Shown here one piece after another: positions 26,625-37,188 of a stretch of DNA of 64,000 bases (its first letter is position 1; each line of letters starts with the position of its first letter). The notes beneath the pieces are model-generated. The model had not been told where the DNA came from. It did not search any database and was given only the letters and a program-made list of their open reading frames with translations. Location: contig NZ_CP109785.1 in the NCBI RefSeq assembly GCF_025913575.1, forward strand, positions 2,480,001 through 2,544,000, given 5' to 3'. The DNA is from Halocatena marina (GTDB taxonomy: Archaea > Halobacteriota > Halobacteria > Halobacteriales > Haloarculaceae). The translations under genes and the position numbers were made by a program.

Positions 26625-27371
26625 TCACATTCCAGATTCAAATCCGATCCGTGTTCCAGGCGATTCACCCTCAAGAAACGGTCCGATTCCCTCTCGGTCG
26701 AAGACGAAGGCGGGTGTCTCAAGTGCCAACAGCGCGCGTACTTTCGCGGCCATGCCACCAGTGACGTCTGTCGATTCGCTCGCACCGAGCGCGTGGGCTA
26801 CATCCGCGAACGTGTCGATGTCGGGAACGACCGCTCCTGCATCGAGAACACCCGGCACTGCAGAACAGAGTCCAACGCGCTCAGCATCGAGATCAGTGGC
26901 AAGGACACGAACCAACTCGTCACCGCTGACGATTGTGGTTCCCTCGCGTGCGTGCGCGATGACATCACCATGGAGGACAGGAACGAATCCCTCTTCGAGC
27001 ATCGTCTGTACCTGCTGTGTTGAGAGCAGCAGCTCACCATCGACTGTTCGAGTCCCGACAGAAAGCGGATGGACGGGAAGCGCTGGGATTCCCTCGGTAG
27101 CCAGTGCATCGATGACTATTCTATTGAGGGATTTCATCGCCTCGTGGATAGCGCGGGTAGCATCGGTGTCGTGCGTGCCTGCCGTCCGACTGACGGCGTG
27201 TTCGGTTGCGTGGTGGTGACCGAAGCTTCCCCCGCCGTGAACGAGTACGAGATCAGCGTGCTCGTGTCTGGCGATCGTCTCGCTCGCGTGCTCAAGTGCG
27301 TCTCGATCGACTGTTTCGGGCTGATCCTTGTCGGTGATAACACTCCCACCGAGCTTGAGAACGGTCGTCAT
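26625..27371 (-). CDS. ipk: Isopentenyl phosphate kinase
   Basis: Amino-acid-kinase-fold enzyme that phosphorylates isopentenyl phosphate to IPP, the last step of the archaeal mevalonate pathway for membrane isoprenoids. The 248-residue protein has the nucleotide motif LKLGGSVITDK (residues 5-15) and LVHGGGSFGHHHA with the catalytic histidine that stabilises the substrate phosphate. It overlaps the mevalonate kinase gene by four bases (ATGA), so the two steps of the pathway are co-expressed. Identification is secure by motif and neighbour. Confidence 0.94.
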   Translation of the reverse strand: MTTVLKLGGSVITDKDQPETVDRDALEHASETIARHEHADLVLVHGGGSFGHHHATEHAVSRTAGTHDTDATRAIHEAMKSLNRIVIDALATEGIPALPVHPLSVGTRTVDGELLLSTQQVQTMLEEGFVPVLHGDVIAHAREGTTIVSGDELVRVLATDLDAERVGLCSAVPGVLDAGAVVPDIDTFADVAHALGASESTDVTGGMAAKVRALLALETPAFVFDREGIGPFLEGESPGTRIGFESGM

Positions 27372-28354
27372 TCTGCCTCCACCCGCACACCGTCTCTATC
27401 CAATTCAGCACGAAATGCCTCCTCACAACCGGGCGTGTAGCTGAGCGCGGTCGCTGTACTTGGGGATTCATCGAGCGCAACGATACAGCCGCCACCGCCT
27501 GCGCCCGTCAACTTTGCACCGAGAGCATCGGCATCGCGTGCGGCCCACACCATCGCATCGAGCGAGCGAGAAGAGACACCGAGTGCTGAGAGTAGTCCAT
27601 GATTGAAATCCATCAACTGACCGATTTTGTGGATGTCGCCCTCAGCAAGCGCCCGTTCACCTACTCGGACGATGTCACCAACCGTCCGTACTGTATCTGC
27701 AGCGAAGTCATACTCCTCACGGAGTGAGCGCACGCCAGAGACGAGTGCGCCTGTATCGCCAGTTCCGCCGTCATATCCGATGACAAACGGAAGTCTCGAA
27801 GCATTCTCGATCGGACGGCAATCGTCACCTTCGACACGGACTGCTCCACCCATTGCCGAGCAGAATGTGTCTGCTCGTGAGGCTTGTCCGTCTTGGACAT
27901 CGTATTCGACACGATAGGCGCGGTCTGCGATCTCCGTGGGCGAAAGCTCGATTCCGATTTCGCGCGTCGCAGCATCGATGGCTGCGACTACGACAGCTGC
28001 GGACGAACCAAGGCCTGCCCCCAGCGGAATGTCGCTTTCGATGGTGATCGTGAACCCGACGTTCTCGTCGGCCACATCGCGGACCTGATCGATCGCACCA
28101 TCAACGTAGCCCACTGCAGCCTCGACGAGCGGGCGTGGAACGTCGACATCTGCGTTCAAGACTCCATCACCGTACTCAACAGAGAATCCATCGAGCGTGA
28201 GATCCTGAGTCTGTACCCGAAGCCGATCGTCGTCGCGTGCTTTGGCGGTCACTGTTGCCCGGCGTTCGATAGCGCACGGAACCGCTGGTTCCCCGTACAC
28301 GACGGCGTGCTCGCCGAAAAGATACACCTTCCCCGGCGCGCTTGAAACAGTCAT
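27368..28354 (-). CDS. mvk: Mevalonate kinase
   Basis: GHMP-family kinase of 328 residues that makes mevalonate 5-phosphate. The family motifs are the N-terminal APGKVYLFGEHAVVYG, the phosphate loop PLGAGLGSSAAVVVAAI and the C-terminal GAKLTGAGGGGCIVAL. It lies downstream of rps2 and directly before ipk, the usual archaeal arrangement. A T-rich box 25-31 bases upstream suggests it has its own promoter in addition to any read-through from the ribosomal operon. Confidence 0.95.
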   Translation of the reverse strand: MTVSSAPGKVYLFGEHAVVYGEPAVPCAIERRATVTAKARDDDRLRVQTQDLTLDGFSVEYGDGVLNADVDVPRPLVEAAVGYVDGAIDQVRDVADENVGFTITIESDIPLGAGLGSSAAVVVAAIDAATREIGIELSPTEIADRAYRVEYDVQDGQASRADTFCSAMGGAVRVEGDDCRPIENASRLPFVIGYDGGTGDTGALVSGVRSLREEYDFAADTVRTVGDIVRVGERALAEGDIHKIGQLMDFNHGLLSALGVSSRSLDAMVWAARDADALGAKLTGAGGGGCIVALDESPSTATALSYTPGCEEAFRAELDRDGVRVEAE

Positions 28355-28378
28355 GCCTCTTCCTTCCGAGAGAGATGG

Positions 28379-28385
28379 CTAAAAA
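28379..28385 (-). promoter_or_regulatory. TATA-like box of mvk-ipk
   Basis: On the minus strand TTTTTAG lies 25-31 bases before the mvk ATG. The 214-base gap to rps2 also contrasts with the overlaps elsewhere in the operon, which supports an internal promoter. Confidence 0.4.
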
Positions 28386-28568
28386 CATCCGAACCGCGTC
28401 GCTTTCGCTCGTTGGATCTGACCGGACGAACCGATCCTCCGGGAAGCGCTCTACGATCGAGAACGAGGGCTAACAAGCGTGACAAACGGTGCATAACCGA
28501 CTAACTGTGTCACCACTCATAAGGAAAACAGCCAGTTACAACGCACAGATACGACGAAAAGCGGCGGT

Positions 28569-29366
28569 TCAGATACCTTCCTCGAAGTCTTCTAGCGCGT
28601 ACGTCGGTTCGCCACCACGGTTGTCGAGAACCTCGTTGGCGAGGAGCCAGTAGACGACAGAAAGCGCTCGACGACCTTTGTTGTTCGTTGGAACGACGAG
28701 ATCGACGTTGTCGGTCGTGTTATTCGAGTCACACATCGCGACGACAGGAATGCCGACGGTAATCGCTTCCTTGACGGCTTGTGCGTCGCCAATCGGGTCG
28801 GTTACGACGACAACGTCCGGTTCGATGTATCCCTCGTACTTTGGATTCGTGAGCGTTCCTGGGATGAACCGGCCGGTTCGTGCGCGTGCACCGACGGCCG
28901 TCGCGAACTTCTCGGCAGGGAACCGACCATACTGACGCGAGGAAGCGACGAGGATCTGGTCGGGCTGGTAGTTAGCGATGAATTGGGCAGCCGTTCGGAT
29001 GCGCGAATCTGTCCGGCTCACATCGAGCACGTACAGTCCATCCGTCCGAACACGATGGATGAACCGCTCCATCGATTCGGTTTTTTGTTGGGTGCCGATG
29101 TGAACACCGGCAGCGAGATAGTCCTCGACTGGGATGAGGAGATCTGCTTCCTCATCTGGCATTACATCCTCGTCGAGAACAGGCTCGTCCTCGGTGGCAA
29201 CCTCATCTGCCTGCTCGGGTTCGTCTGCCGTTTCTGTCTGTGATTCTGCTTCTTTCTCTGCGTCCGTCAGCGATTCTGTGTTCATATCCGTATTTTCCAT
29301 CTCGGTCTCGGGAGACTGATCGTCGTCCGAAGCAGACTCCTCAAGACCTTCTTCGTTGTTACTCAT
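28569..29366 (-). CDS. rps2: 30S ribosomal protein S2
   Basis: Archaeal uS2, 265 residues. The first about 70 residues are a highly acidic low-complexity extension typical of haloarchaeal S2; the conserved core starts near [20 protein letters not shown] and includes [25 protein letters not shown] and [22 protein letters not shown]. It overlaps enolase by four bases, the standard archaeal gene order eno-rps2-mvk. Confidence 0.97.
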   Translation of the reverse strand: MSNNEEGLEESASDDDQSPETEMENTDMNTESLTDAEKEAESQTETADEPEQADEVATEDEPVLDEDVMPDEEADLLIPVEDYLAAGVHIGTQQKTESMERFIHRVRTDGLYVLDVSRTDSRIRTAAQFIANYQPDQILVASSRQYGRFPAEKFATAVGARARTGRFIPGTLTNPKYEGYIEPDVVVVTDPIGDAQAVKEAITVGIPVVAMCDSNNTTDNVDLVVPTNNKGRRALSVVYWLLANEVLDNRGGEPTYALEDFEEGI

Positions 29367-30559
29367 GCGTTTGTCTCGATTCGGATGAGTTCGTTAAGTT
29401 TCGCTGTTCGCTCGCCACCAACCGCACCCGTTTTGATGAACGGGGCAGCGGTTGCCACGGCGAGGTGTGCGATGGTCGTGTCCTCAGTCTCGCCGCTCCG
29501 GTGTGAAATGACCGGAGCGTATCCGTTTTCAACGGCGAGTTCGACGGCATCGAATGCGTCTGTCAGTGTTCCGATCTGGTTCGGTTTGATGAGAATGCTG
29601 TTTGCTGCATCCTGCTCGATACCCTCTGTGAGCCGATCGGTGTTCGTCACGAACAGATCGTCACCACAGACGAGCGTTTGGTCACCGACACGTTCTGTCA
29701 GCGCTTCGAAGCCGTCATAGTCGTTCTCTTCTAATGGGTCCTCGACGTACACGAGGCCGTACTCGGTGACGAGATCAGCAACGTACTCGATCTGCTCGTC
29801 GGTCGTCCGTGATGTGTCTGAATAATGGTATTTTCCCCCATCAAACAGCTCTGATGCTGCTGCGTCGATGCCGAAGCTGATCTCAAAGCCCATCTCCTCG
29901 CTGACGGTCTCGGTCGCTTCGGCCATGATTTCGAACGCCTCACTGTCAGCGATCGATGGCGACCACGCGCCTTCGTCGCTCTTTTCGGCTGAGATCCCAC
30001 GGTCTGAGAGGATGTCATGGACCGCCTGATGCACTCTGGCGTTGGCAAAGACGGCATCCGAAACGCTCGGTGCGCCGACTGGCGCTGCGAGGAACTCTTG
30101 AATGTCGGTTCCGCCCGTAGCGTGTTCACCACCACCAATAGCGTTTCCGAGCGGTGTCGGGTAGTCCCCACCACGGAATGCACCACCGAGATGCTGATAG
30201 AGCGGCGCACCGAGCATATCCGCTCCAGCCTTTGCTGCTGCCATGCTGATTGCGACCGCGCTGTTCGCACCGATCTCACCGAAGTTGTCGGTTTCATCAG
30301 CCTCACGGAGCGTTCGATCGATGGATCGCTGATCACCAGCGTAGACTTGCCCTTCGAGCCGTGGAATGGCGAGCGATCGGGCTTGTGCAATAGCCTCGTC
30401 CGCGGGGAGTTCGATGGCCTCGTACTCACCGGTGCTCGCACCGCTTGGGGCACTTGCGCGTCCAAAACCACCACTTTCAGTAGAGACATCCGCTTCGACA
30501 GTCGCGTTCCCTCGGGAATCGAGGACCTTTCGAAGACGAATCTCAGTGATGAGTGTCAT
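29363..30559 (-). CDS. eno: Enolase
   Basis: Phosphopyruvate hydratase of glycolysis/gluconeogenesis, 398 residues. It has [14 protein letters not shown] at the N-terminus, the [13 protein letters not shown] loop, metal-site segments [12 protein letters not shown] and [11 protein letters not shown], the catalytic lysine region [15 protein letters not shown], and [17 protein letters not shown] near the end. It overlaps rpoK upstream and rps2 downstream by four bases each. Confidence 0.97.
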   Translation of the reverse strand: MTLITEIRLRKVLDSRGNATVEADVSTESGGFGRASAPSGASTGEYEAIELPADEAIAQARSLAIPRLEGQVYAGDQRSIDRTLREADETDNFGEIGANSAVAISMAAAKAGADMLGAPLYQHLGGAFRGGDYPTPLGNAIGGGEHATGGTDIQEFLAAPVGAPSVSDAVFANARVHQAVHDILSDRGISAEKSDEGAWSPSIADSEAFEIMAEATETVSEEMGFEISFGIDAAASELFDGGKYHYSDTSRTTDEQIEYVADLVTEYGLVYVEDPLEENDYDGFEALTERVGDQTLVCGDDLFVTNTDRLTEGIEQDAANSILIKPNQIGTLTDAFDAVELAVENGYAPVISHRSGETEDTTIAHLAVATAAPFIKTGAVGGERTAKLNELIRIETNA

Positions 30560-30771
30560 TGTAACTCTCCTCTGCCGTTGTTGTCGCTATCTCCAGATCC
30601 CCGCTTTACGGTAAAGGGTAACACTCCTGCGTCGTACTCCTCGGCCGCAATGAGAATCGGTTCAGTCTGAGTCGTATCAACGAGGACGGGGGCCCCGAAG
30701 GTTACCTGCAGCGCTCGTGCGCCGATGATGCGTGCTTTCTCATATCGGTTGTGTCGCTGTTGCATCGACAT
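30556..30771 (-). CDS. rpoK: DNA-directed RNA polymerase subunit K (Rpo6)
   Basis: Small core-assembly subunit equivalent to eukaryotic Rpb6 and bacterial omega. The 71-residue product contains the hallmark [15 protein letters not shown] followed by GAPVL and [22 protein letters not shown] use the ATG ending at 30771, which shares one base with the rpoN stop; GTG at 30774 and ATG at 30765 are alternatives. The C-terminal tail is a short acidic extension. Confidence 0.93.
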   Translation of the reverse strand: MSMQQRHNRYEKARIIGARALQVTFGAPVLVDTTQTEPILIAAEEYDAGVLPFTVKRGSGDSDNNGRGELQ

Positions 30772-30965
30772 CACTGGTATGGGGAAACGACGTCAACGAG
30801 GTCTTTGTGCGAGACGAGCATTCGTCTACAACACGGCCGCTCGATACCGAGGTTATCGAGCACAACCTCGGGTGATTCATCACCTTCACGCGTACGTTGT
30901 TTGAACTCCTCCCAGTGCTCTCCGACGACCTTACCACACGTGAAACACCGAACGGGTACCATCAT
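30771..30965 (-). CDS. rpoN: DNA-directed RNA polymerase subunit N (Rpo10)
   Basis: A 64-residue zinc-bundle subunit equivalent to Rpb10. It begins [15 protein letters not shown] with the CFTCG zinc motif, and has the second cysteine pair in [17 protein letters not shown], both diagnostic. It lies between rps9 and rpoK as in nearly all archaea. Confidence 0.96.
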   Translation of the reverse strand: MMVPVRCFTCGKVVGEHWEEFKQRTREGDESPEVVLDNLGIERPCCRRMLVSHKDLVDVVSPYQ

Positions 30966-30977
30966 GACGTGATCACC

Positions 30978-31376
30978 TTAACGATAAGATTTCTGGTAGC
31001 GAGCGCGGGCTCCGGGACCGCCCCACTTCTTGGATTCGGATTGTCGAACATCGTTCACCAGCAGCGACCGATCGAAGCTCATGAACGCATCGCGCAGTTC
31101 TGCGTCGTTCGTGTGCTCAACGAGTCCACGTGCGATGGCCGTCCGAACTGAATCGGCCTGTCCGCTGATTCCACCGCCGGAGACGCTGACATCGATATCG
31201 ATGCCGTCACGGAGCTCTTCGTCGGCGATACGAAACGGCTCCAGCATTTTCAATCGGGACTGTTCCGGCTCGACTAGTTCGACGGGCTGTGCGTTTATGC
31301 GAACTCGCCCTTTGCCATCGCTGACGGTGGCACGGGCAATTGCAGTCTTTTTCTTTCCACTCGTGTTGGTTACCAT
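30978..31376 (-). CDS. rps9: 30S ribosomal protein S9
   Basis: Archaeal uS9, 132 residues. [22 protein letters not shown] at the start, [15 protein letters not shown] centre ([22 protein letters not shown]) and the basic C-terminal tail [17 protein letters not shown] that reaches the P-site tRNA. It overlaps the end of rpl13 by seven bases. Confidence 0.97.
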   Translation of the reverse strand: MVTNTSGKKKTAIARATVSDGKGRVRINAQPVELVEPEQSRLKMLEPFRIADEELRDGIDIDVSVSGGGISGQADSVRTAIARGLVEHTNDAELRDAFMSFDRSLLVNDVRQSESKKWGGPGARARYQKSYR

Positions 31377-31825
31377 GTGACGTTTGCCCCCAGTCGCTCG
31401 CTGATATCGCTCAACGAGACAAATTTGATGTTCGATAGTCGATCGAGCGAGGTGTCTTCGAGAACCTCGGGCTCTACTTCAATGTCGCTTTTGCTTTCGT
31501 ACGGATTCCCGATATAACATCGGACGTTCTCGAACGCCTCTCTCCCGCGTGGACGTTTGTATGGAATCATCCCACGGATCGAGCGTTTGAAGATCCGGTC
31601 CGGACGCTTTGGGTAGTATGGACCCCGGTCAGAGCCGACATCCAGACGCTTTTCGAAGACAGACATGACGTCCTCGTCGTTCCCGGTGATGACGGCTCGC
31701 TCTGCGTTGACAACAGCGATCCGTTCACCATCGAGTGCACGACTGGCAACGTTGCTCGCCACGCGTCCGAGAATACAGTCTCGGGCGTCAACGATCACGT
31801 CTGCGTCGAATTCAGCGGCGTTCAT
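31370..31825 (-). CDS. rpl13: 50S ribosomal protein L13
   Basis: Archaeal uL13, 151 residues, recognised by [18 protein letters not shown], the [23 protein letters not shown] segment and its place between rpl18e and rps9. The start overlaps the rpl18e stop by four bases. Confidence 0.96.
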   Translation of the reverse strand: MNAAEFDADVIVDARDCILGRVASNVASRALDGERIAVVNAERAVITGNDEDVMSVFEKRLDVGSDRGPYYPKRPDRIFKRSIRGMIPYKRPRGREAFENVRCYIGNPYESKSDIEVEPEVLEDTSLDRLSNIKFVSLSDISERLGANVTW

Positions 31826-32169
31826 CGAATCACCCGGACGCTAGATCCTTCGGGATTGCGCTCAAGTGCCTGTTCGAGTTCGATGGCCTCACCAACCTGA
31901 CCGATCTTGGTCTGGGCCGTACCAGAGAAGTCGACGGCAGCAACGGTGACCTCCTTTCGGAGCGCACCACTACCGAGAACTTTTCCGGGAACGATGACCG
32001 TCTCGTCCTCTTTGGCGTACCGCTCGATGCGACCGAGGTTAACCTCGGCGTGCGTCCGCCGGGGCTTTTCCAGCCGCTCGGCGACATCACCCCATACGGC
32101 GGCACCGCCTCTCGCAGCCCGCTTGCAGTCGGCGATGAGACTCTTCAGTCTCGGGTTTGTCTTATTCAT
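31822..32169 (-). CDS. rpl18e: 50S ribosomal protein L18e
   Basis: Archaeal eL18, 115 residues. I use the ATG ending at 32169 ([12 protein letters not shown]), because the longer open frame to 32250 runs through the tRNA-Leu gene. [16 protein letters not shown] and [25 protein letters not shown] are family landmarks. Confidence 0.95.
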   Translation of the reverse strand: MNKTNPRLKSLIADCKRAARGGAAVWGDVAERLEKPRRTHAEVNLGRIERYAKEDETVIVPGKVLGSGALRKEVTVAAVDFSGTAQTKIGQVGEAIELEQALERNPEGSSVRVIR

Positions 32170-32181
32170 GATCCTGAGAAA

Positions 32182-32266
32182 TGCAGGGAGCAGGATTTGA
32201 ACCTGCGGACCTCTACAGGACAGCGCCCTGAACGCTGCGCCGTTGGCCAAACTTGGCTATCCCTGC
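32182..32266 (-). tRNA. tRNA-Leu (anticodon CAG)
   Basis: An 85-base class II tRNA on the minus strand. Acceptor arms GCAGGGA/TCCCTGC pair perfectly with discriminator A; the anticodon loop is TTCAGGG inside a CAGCG/CGCTG stem, giving CAG; a long variable arm is present, and the T-arm has GGTTCAAATCC. CCA is not encoded. It sits between rpoD and rpl18e, as in other haloarchaea. Confidence 0.95.
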
Positions 32267-32443
32267 TCATCGTGTGTGTTGGCCGGGACTCCCACATACC
32301 ACTTTCGATGCGCTCGCCGTGTGTCGGTCGAGACGATACAACCAAACCCGTAGCCGTAACCGCAACCGTATCAGCTGACGTTACGCTCGCTGTGGTTGTG
32401 GCTCGGGTAGTGGTTGTAGTTGTGGATGTGAGAGTCTCGGTTG

Positions 32444-33262
32444 TCATAGTGAAACTGCCTCTTCGAGTTCGTCTGCTCTGTCGTGGAGCGTGTCGCTGGC
32501 TGCAAGCACCAGTTCATCGACGCTCATCGATCCGTCGCTTTCGACGTGGAACACGAATGCGTTCGGCACGTCGCGCACCGCAACTTCCTTTCCTGGGTAG
32601 CGATTTGTCAAATCGTTGTCGAAGGTCTCGGTTGCAACGAGCTGACCGTTCGCCGGTTCGACGCCGTCGTTTCCAGCAACAGCGTGCTCTGCGGAACTCT
32701 CCTTGATGATTCCGCGGAGGATATTCGGCTCGGTTGGTTCGTCCTCGAACGATTCTCGATCACCGACGACATCGACGGTTTGGAGATGGCGATATCCAAC
32801 CGCGACACCACCTTGATTCTTGGCGTGCTCGCGCCCGCGACTCATCACGGCATCGGCTTCGAGTTCGAGCCGTTGCGGTGAGTCGGCCGTCTCTGGGTAT
32901 TTTAATTCGATGATCGGGATGTTCTTATCGGCAGGCTGCACGAGTGCGTCGCTCGATACGAGATCGCCGGAGTAGGCGGTTGCCGGTCCCTCGACATCCA
33001 TCGCCAACGTGACGCTGTCACCTTCCTCGAACTCGCCTGCTGGCGTCGTGAGTGGAACCAGACCCAAGCGGAGAGCGATCTGCTCGTCGAACATCACGGA
33101 CGAGTTCTCGACGATTCGAACGGAGTCGATCGAAAGCGTCGGGACGTCCGCGATGAGCGCTCGCCGTATCCCATTTGCGAACGCGGGAGTGACATCGTGG
33201 ACGACAAAGCGCGCTTTGCGCTCGTCCCGATCGATGAACTGCACCTCGAAATCACCTGTCAT
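32444..33262 (-). CDS. rpoD: DNA-directed RNA polymerase subunit D (Rpo3)
   Basis: Equivalent of eukaryotic Rpb3 and half of the alpha-like assembly platform. The 272-residue protein starts [35 protein letters not shown] and ends with the acidic dimerisation helix region. The cysteines of the iron-sulfur domain found in some archaea are absent, as expected in haloarchaea. It begins one base after rps11 ends on this strand. Confidence 0.96.
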   Translation of the reverse strand: MTGDFEVQFIDRDERKARFVVHDVTPAFANGIRRALIADVPTLSIDSVRIVENSSVMFDEQIALRLGLVPLTTPAGEFEEGDSVTLAMDVEGPATAYSGDLVSSDALVQPADKNIPIIELKYPETADSPQRLELEADAVMSRGREHAKNQGGVAVGYRHLQTVDVVGDRESFEDEPTEPNILRGIIKESSAEHAVAGNDGVEPANGQLVATETFDNDLTNRYPGKEVAVRDVPNAFVFHVESDGSMSVDELVLAASDTLHDRADELEEAVSL

Positions 33263-33263
33263 A

Positions 33264-33653
33264 TCAGAACCCGCTGTTTTTCGGTGGTCGAGTCCCGTCG
33301 TGGGGGATTGGGGTCACGTCTTCGATTCGGCCGATTTCGAGCCCTGCTCGGGCGAGTGCTCGGATCGCTGCTTGTGCGCCCGGACCAGGATTTTTCTGTA
33401 GGTTGCCACCAGGCCCACGGACGCGAACATGGACGCCGTCGAGACCTTGTGCCAAGATGTCCTCTGCGACGACTTCGGCCATCTGCATCGCTGCGTACGG
33501 CGAAGCTTCATCGCGGTTTTGCTTTACAACTGATCCACCACTGGATTTAGCGAGCGTCTCTGCGCCCGTCTCGTCCGTGATGGTGATGATGGTGTTGTTG
33601 AACGATGCGTGAATATGGGCGATACCCCATCGTCCGTCAGATTCCGAACTCAT
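33264..33653 (-). CDS. rps11: 30S ribosomal protein S11
   Basis: Archaeal uS11, 129 residues. It shows [19 protein letters not shown] at the start and the C-terminal signature [19 protein letters not shown]. It lies between rps4 and rpoD in the alpha-type operon. Confidence 0.97.
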   Translation of the reverse strand: MSSESDGRWGIAHIHASFNNTIITITDETGAETLAKSSGGSVVKQNRDEASPYAAMQMAEVVAEDILAQGLDGVHVRVRGPGGNLQKNPGPGAQAAIRALARAGLEIGRIEDVTPIPHDGTRPPKNSGF

Positions 33654-33659
33654 GATATG

Positions 33660-34187
33660 TTACTCTTGACCCTCCGCCCGAGCCGGGTGAAGTTCGTCGG
33701 CCAGCGGGCTTGTTTCGTTGTATGCGATACTGTCCTCTTCGTGGGTGTGGACGGTGTAAGATGGCACTGTCACACTGCGACCGTTGACCGTGACGTGGCC
33801 GTGGGTGATGAACTGACGCGCCTGTTTCGGCGTGTTTCCGAGACCCTTACGGTACGCAATCGTCTGAAGACGGCGTTCGAGAAGGTCTGTCTCATCGAGA
33901 CTGAGAACGTCGTCGGGGCCGTCTTCTGAACCGAGAATCCCGGCTCGGCGGAGACGGTCCAAGAACTCCGTTGCCTCTTCTGCGGCAGCTTCTACGTCGC
34001 CCTGTTCACGCCCGAGAAGCGATCGGGCTTCCCGTCGGTACGATCGCAGTTCGGACTGGGTTCGCCAGAGTTCCTCTTTGTTTTGGAGGCCGTAGCGACC
34101 GAGAAGACCTCCTTCCTCGGCGATCCGTTCGCCCTGATAGGGGTGATTCGGCGTCTCGTAAAATTTCGTGTTCTTCCCGAGTGTCAT
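33660..34187 (-). CDS. rps4: 30S ribosomal protein S4
   Basis: Archaeal uS4, 175 residues. It contains [23 protein letters not shown], the S4 RNA-binding domain with [19 protein letters not shown], and an acidic C-terminal tail. The ATG shares one base with the rps13 stop. Confidence 0.97.
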   Translation of the reverse strand: MTLGKNTKFYETPNHPYQGERIAEEGGLLGRYGLQNKEELWRTQSELRSYRREARSLLGREQGDVEAAAEEATEFLDRLRRAGILGSEDGPDDVLSLDETDLLERRLQTIAYRKGLGNTPKQARQFITHGHVTVNGRSVTVPSYTVHTHEEDSIAYNETSPLADELHPARAEGQE

Positions 34188-34678
34188 TACTCAGCCTCCT
34201 CCTCTTTGATCGCTTCAACGTTGACGCCGACCGTTCCTTCGGTACGGCCGGTGGACTTGGTACGCTGTCCACGAACCTTCTGGCCGCGCTTGTGGCGGAC
34301 GCCCTTATACGAGTCGATCATCTTCATACGGTTGACGTTCTGTCGAACCGTCATTTCGAGATCGTTGCCCGTCTCGTGGGTCGTCGATCCCGTGAAGTAG
34401 CTCCGGCGGTGATTCGTGAGCCACTCGGGGACGGTGTCGGCGTAGTTCTCAACCTGGTCGATGACAGCATCGATCGTCTCGTCGTCGAGACGACCGAATA
34501 TGGTTGTGCGGTCGATACCAACGCTCTGGCAGATGATTCGGGCAGTCCGTCGACCGATACCGTTCATCTCGCTGAGCGCCCGCTCGGCGGACTTCGTTCC
34601 GTCGAGATCTGTTTGTCCGATGCGGACGAAATATCGGATATCCTCCTCATCATCCGCTTGGGTGTCTTCCGAACTCAT
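34187..34678 (-). CDS. rps13: 30S ribosomal protein S13
   Basis: Archaeal uS13, 163 residues. [13 protein letters not shown] opens the core, [17 protein letters not shown] is the helix-hairpin-helix, and the tail [19 protein letters not shown] contacts tRNA. An acidic end follows. It is the first protein gene of the operon after tRNA-Ser. Confidence 0.97.
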   Translation of the reverse strand: MSSEDTQADDEEDIRYFVRIGQTDLDGTKSAERALSEMNGIGRRTARIICQSVGIDRTTIFGRLDDETIDAVIDQVENYADTVPEWLTNHRRSYFTGSTTHETGNDLEMTVRQNVNRMKMIDSYKGVRHKRGQKVRGQRTKSTGRTEGTVGVNVEAIKEEEAE

Positions 34679-34692
34679 GGATGGTGATCAGA

Positions 34693-34777
34693 CGTCGTGG
34701 CGGGGATTCGAACCCCGGAGGCTTAACGCCACTGAGTTAGCAACCCAGCGCCTTGGGCCATGCTTGGCTACCACGAC
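34693..34777 (-). tRNA. tRNA-Ser (anticodon GCT)
   Basis: An 85-base class II tRNA on the minus strand: acceptor GTCGTGG/CCACGAC, discriminator G, anticodon loop TTGCTAA in a CTGGG/CTCAG-type stem giving GCT, a long variable arm and T-arm GGGGTTCGAATCCCC. It precedes rps13 by 14 bases and is probably co-transcribed with it. Confidence 0.95.
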
Positions 34778-34859
34778 ACATACTACCGCCCAGGCGTACC
34801 CGGACTCGGGGAACCGCACCCCTACATTCGATTGTACTCATAGCAACCCGGTGGTCGTA

Positions 34860-34867
34860 CTTAAATA
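34860..34867 (-). promoter_or_regulatory. TATA-like box for the tRNA-Ser/rps13 operon
   Basis: TATTTAAG on the minus strand, about 85 bases upstream of the tRNA-Ser 5' end. It is the best TATA match in the intergenic region before the ribosomal cluster, leaving a processed leader in front of the tRNA. Confidence 0.4.
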
Positions 34868-35002
34868 CACCGATGACCGGGAATCGAGTGTTGGAATACC
34901 ATACAGAGTGGCCCAATTCAGTTGGAATTAGAAAGTTATATTAAGCATGAAAAACCGGCAACGACCGATTGTTACTTGGACGGTACCTGTGGGTGATCAG
35001 CG

Positions 35003-35959
35003 TCACGCACCGATATACTCCTCGTTGATGACCCACTCATCATCGTCTTTGATCATATACTCGCCATAGTACGGCACGCGGTCGTGTACGACGTCGCGAA
35101 ACGCTGTTCGGATCTCGGGTTTTGTCATCTCACCCATCGACTTGAGGTCGTCGTTTCGGTTGAGACAACCCTTGAGGTAGCCGTTGTGGGTCACCCGTAC
35201 GCGGTGACAGTTAGCGCAGAAATCCTCGTTTCCGACTGGATCGACGACTTCGACCAGACCACCGTCGATCCAGTACCGTCGGCGGTCGTGCATAGTGCGG
35301 TGTTCAACTTGATCGGCCTGCTCATTGAGCCAGCCGTGAACCCGATCGATGTCGATCGCCCAGTCAGGCCGACCAGCGAGTTCGGGCATGTACTCGATGA
35401 GTTGGAGCTGGAGTCCCTCGTTTTCGGCGACGTGTTCGACCATCTCGGGAACGTAGCCCGCTGTCGCATCGAACACGACCATGTTCAGCTTGACTGGTGT
35501 CAGTCCTGCATCGACCGCCGCGAGAACGCCCTCGATGACGTCGTCGTAGGCACCACTCTGTGTGACCTCACGGAAGGCTTCTGGGTCCAGCGCGTCTTGA
35601 GAGACGTTTACGCGATCGAGACCAGCATCGAGAAGCGCTTCAGCCCGGCCCGGGAGGAACGTCCCGTTGGTTGTGAGGGACACCTCCATTGAATCGGGTG
35701 TTCGGCGAACGATCGTTTCGAGATCATCTCGAAGCATCGGCTCGCCACCAGTGAACTTGACCGCATTGACGTCGAACTCCTCAGCTACTTCGAGGAACTG
35801 AACGACGTCGTCGGTACTCATCTCCTCGTCTTGTGGCTCCATCGGGCCACGTGTGTCGCCCAACCCTTCGTTGTGACAGTAGATACAATCGAAATTACAG
35901 CGATCGGTGAGCGAAACCCGAACACCGGTGACCGCACGACCGAACCCGTCGATGAGCAT
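35003..35959 (-). CDS. moaA: GTP 3',8-cyclase, molybdenum cofactor synthesis
   Basis: Radical SAM enzyme that starts molybdopterin synthesis from GTP. The 318-residue protein has the radical SAM cluster motif CNFDCIYC (C-x3-C-x2-C), [19 protein letters not shown], and the second cluster motif in the C-terminal half, [19 protein letters not shown] use the ATG ending at 35959; one at 35974 is five codons upstream. It is divergent from the Mrp gene. Confidence 0.93.
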   Translation of the reverse strand: MLIDGFGRAVTGVRVSLTDRCNFDCIYCHNEGLGDTRGPMEPQDEEMSTDDVVQFLEVAEEFDVNAVKFTGGEPMLRDDLETIVRRTPDSMEVSLTTNGTFLPGRAEALLDAGLDRVNVSQDALDPEAFREVTQSGAYDDVIEGVLAAVDAGLTPVKLNMVVFDATAGYVPEMVEHVAENEGLQLQLIEYMPELAGRPDWAIDIDRVHGWLNEQADQVEHRTMHDRRRYWIDGGLVEVVDPVGNEDFCANCHRVRVTHNGYLKGCLNRNDDLKSMGEMTKPEIRTAFRDVVHDRVPYYGEYMIKDDDEWVINEEYIGA

Positions 35960-36154
35960 GTTCGATACTACCACTACGCAGGCTTAAGCCCCGTGGCGAT
36001 ACTGACCCAGATGTAACCATATTTGATTACATGCTCGGTTGATGTATGCTCAGACGGTTACAGACTACTCGAAAGGAGGATTGATTCACGTGCCGAATCT
36101 GCTTGCAACCGGATCGGTCACAATCCTTATTCGCGGGCCAGCGATAACGGTGAT

Positions 36155-37186
36155 ATGAACAAAGACGATATTCTCGACCGGCTCAAAGCGGTCGAGGACC
36201 CCGATTTTGGGGAGGATATTGTATCTCTTGGATTGGTCAACTCAGTCGAGATCGAAGATGAGTCGGTGCACATCTCACTCGCACTCGGGGCTCCGTACTC
36301 GCCCAACGAAACCGCGATCGCACAGGACGTGCGCGAAGTCCTCGCAGAGACGGACCTCGACGTGTCGCTCTCGGCCGCTGTTGACACCGGACTGTCCCCC
36401 GACGAGCAGGTGCTTCCGAACGTGGAAAACATCATCGCCGTCGCGTCCGGGAAAGGCGGTGTCGGCAAGAGCACCGTCGCGGTGAATCTCGCCACCGGAC
36501 TCGCCGACCTCGGTGCCAACGTCGGTCTGTTCGATGCCGATATCTACGGTCCAAACGTCCCACGGATGGTAAGTGCCGACGAGGGACCACAGGCCACAGC
36601 CGAAGAAACGATCATCCCGCCGGAGCGATTCGGTGTGAAGCTGATGAGCATGGCGTTTCTCGTCGGAGAGGACGATCCTGTCATCTGGCGCGGCCCGATG
36701 GTGCATAAGATCATCACCCAACTCTGGGAAGATGTCGAATGGGGCGCACTCGATTACATGGTCGTCGATCTTCCACCTGGGACGGGCGATACGCAACTCA
36801 CACTCCTCCAGAGTGTCCCGCTTGCGGGAGCGGTCATCGTCACGACACCACAGACGGTCGCGATCGATGACGCTCGAAAAGGGCTCCGCATGTTCGGCAA
36901 ACACGACACGCCCGTACTCGGTATTGTCGAAAACATGAGTTCGTTCCGGTGTCCTGACTGCGAGTCAACACACGCGATCTTCGGCGAGGGAGGCGGACGG
37001 GCGTTCGCTGACGAGGTCGATATGCCCTTCCTCGGCGAACTTCCGCTCGATCCGAAGGTGCGCGAACGGGGCGATGACGGTGACCCGATCGTACTCGATG
37101 AAGACTCCGAGACTGGGCGTGCGTTCCAATCGTTCACGGAGAACGTTGCGAACAACGTCGGAATCGTGCGGCGAAAACAGAACTGA
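36155..37186 (+). CDS. apbC: Mrp/NBP35-type iron-sulfur carrier ATPase
   Basis: Carries and transfers iron-sulfur clusters. The 343-residue protein has an N-terminal MIP18/DUF59 domain (residues about 1-90), then a MinD-like ATPase with the deviant Walker A GKGGVGKSTVAVNLA, DADIYGPNVPRM, VVDLPPGTGDTQL and the C-terminal CPDC pair that bridges a cluster between two subunits. The start at 36155 discards an unlikely 44-residue extension. A small conserved gene follows after two bases. Confidence 0.92.
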   Translation: MNKDDILDRLKAVEDPDFGEDIVSLGLVNSVEIEDESVHISLALGAPYSPNETAIAQDVREVLAETDLDVSLSAAVDTGLSPDEQVLPNVENIIAVASGKGGVGKSTVAVNLATGLADLGANVGLFDADIYGPNVPRMVSADEGPQATAEETIIPPERFGVKLMSMAFLVGEDDPVIWRGPMVHKIITQLWEDVEWGALDYMVVDLPPGTGDTQLTLLQSVPLAGAVIVTTPQTVAIDDARKGLRMFGKHDTPVLGIVENMSSFRCPDCESTHAIFGEGGGRAFADEVDMPFLGELPLDPKVRERGDDGDPIVLDEDSETGRAFQSFTENVANNVGIVRRKQN

Positions 37187-37188
37187 AC

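Noticed and set aside
32166..32447. Thr-rich open frame on the minus strand starting with an ATGA overlap at the rpoD stop
   Set aside because: It runs through the tRNA-Leu gene, has no normal protein composition after the Thr run, and the spacer is better explained as an untranslated part of the operon.
34693..34777. tRNA-Ser as the attachment site of an integrated element
   Set aside because: No integrase gene and no partial tRNA copy was found on either side; the neighbouring genes are the conserved ribosomal operon and moaA.
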